Assembly: GCA_021791515.1 (NCBI GenBank)
Contig: JAJYWK010000046.1
Coordinates: forward strand, 1 to 38,611
Length of the DNA: 38,611 bases
Source of the DNA: a bacterium
Lineage (GTDB): Bacteria; Patescibacteriota; Doudnabacteria; UBA920
Direction of reading: 5' to 3'
Shown: positions 38,179 through 38,611 of the stretch, piece after piece
Layout: every line of letters begins with the position of its first letter
How positions within the stretch are numbered: the stretch's first letter is position 1
Notes under the pieces: generated by a model
What the model saw: only the letters and a program-made list of their open reading frames with translations
Told to the model about the DNA's origin: nothing
The model's database searches: none
Made by a program: the position numbers and the translations under genes

Positions 38179-38484
38179 CAAACTTTGTTATTTCGTTGTT
38201 CGCGGAAGCACGCGGAATTTAACGCGGACTAACGCGGAAACGAAGCATGGGCATTTCTGCCATGCTCTACATATCACTATGCAGTTCGGACTATATCTTC
38301 AACTATATTCTAGTGGTTCATTACTAGATTCCCGCTTTCGCGGGAATGATAATATAATGTCTGGCGTGTAGTCTCTACGGGTTTTCATCTAACTGATGAA
38401 TCTTCCCTCGGTATTGTCTCACGTTTTCTACCATGAGAGTTTCACCGATTTAGCCAAATTTATAGACAGCATGGTTTTCCTTTT
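38179..38484 (-). other. Group I intron 1 in 23S rRNA (site 2500 region)
   Basis: A 306-nt intron without a gene, between ACAGT and TTGGTCC, near E. coli position 2500. Exon GACAGU pairs with intron GCUGUC (38465-38470), placing the U-G wobble at the 5' splice site; the last intron base is G (38179). Core elements: P (AATCGGTGAAACT), Q (GACAATACCGAGGGAAG), R (AGACTACACG) and S (GAAGATATAGTCCGAAC). P7 pairs GACTA with TAGTC. Two repeats sit in its peripheral loops: CATTCCCGC/GCGGGAATC (about 38328-38350) and CGCGGACTAACGCGG (38223-38237). Confidence 0.88.
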
Positions 38485-38521
38485 ACTGTCTCACGACGTT
38501 TTGAACCCAGCTCGCGTACCA

Positions 38522-38558
<37 letters not shown>

Positions 38559-38562
38559 TCAC

Positions 38563-38601
<39 letters not shown>

Positions 38602-38611
38602 TCTCGTCGAT

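Overview
The window reads as chromosome from a small-genome candidate-phylum bacterium, most likely Patescibacteria (CPR). The reasons are AT-leaning sequence with A-rich coding, tightly packed short operons, 23S rRNA broken by group I introns with a LAGLIDADG gene, and a typical CPR gene set. TGA acts as a stop here, which argues against the code-25 lineages (Gracilibacteria, Absconditabacteria). I could not place it below that level by eye.

Layout: 0.2-4 kb (minus): a DoxX-like protein, an ABC-F ATPase, MscL with a C-terminal zinc ribbon, and dihydroorotate dehydrogenase. A 269-bp MITE-like element touches the pyrD start. 4.4-9.8 kb (plus): agmatine deiminase and N-carbamoylputrescine amidase, a RelB/RelE-type toxin-antitoxin pair, an orphan small gene on the minus strand, a winged-helix protein, and a deoxyhypusine-synthase-like enzyme behind a strong promoter and a leader that can hide its ribosome binding site. 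9.8-13.8 kb: a GIY-YIG gene, a probable structured ncRNA, then dnaG-rpoD on the minus strand. 13.9-16.4 kb: tRNA-Ser(GGA) and an AvaI/BsoBI-type restriction-modification pair. 16.4-25.7 kb: mostly central carbon metabolism (PEP synthase, pyruvate kinase, histidine phosphatase, GAPDH), plus EndoQ, an inositol-phosphatase-family enzyme and an RHH-nucleotidyltransferase fusion. 25.7-27.9 kb: a GC-richer island with one aminotransferase behind an elaborate leader, bounded by related direct repeats. 28-35.5 kb: an amino-sugar set (GlmU-like uridyltransferase, GNAT, YvcK/GlmR, GlmS) and a threonine-to-glycine set (Tdh, Kbl), with a TrmB regulator under a palindromic promoter. 35.7-38.6 kb: a methyltransferase and the 3' part of an rRNA operon on the minus strand (23S with two group I introns, then 5S).

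The most striking feature is a large load of palindromic repeats. They lie between genes, inside rRNA and an intron, and in frame inside protein genes (rpoD, endoQ, kbl three times, tdh, the methyltransferase). This is the architecture of the Rickettsia palindromic elements but with unrelated sequence. A second theme is RNA: the two introns (one at the sarcin-ricin loop), two switch-like leaders, a candidate ~210-nt ncRNA, and a pair of covarying hairpins between 23S and 5S.

All functional calls rest on motifs read by eye. No database search, folding program or alignment was run.
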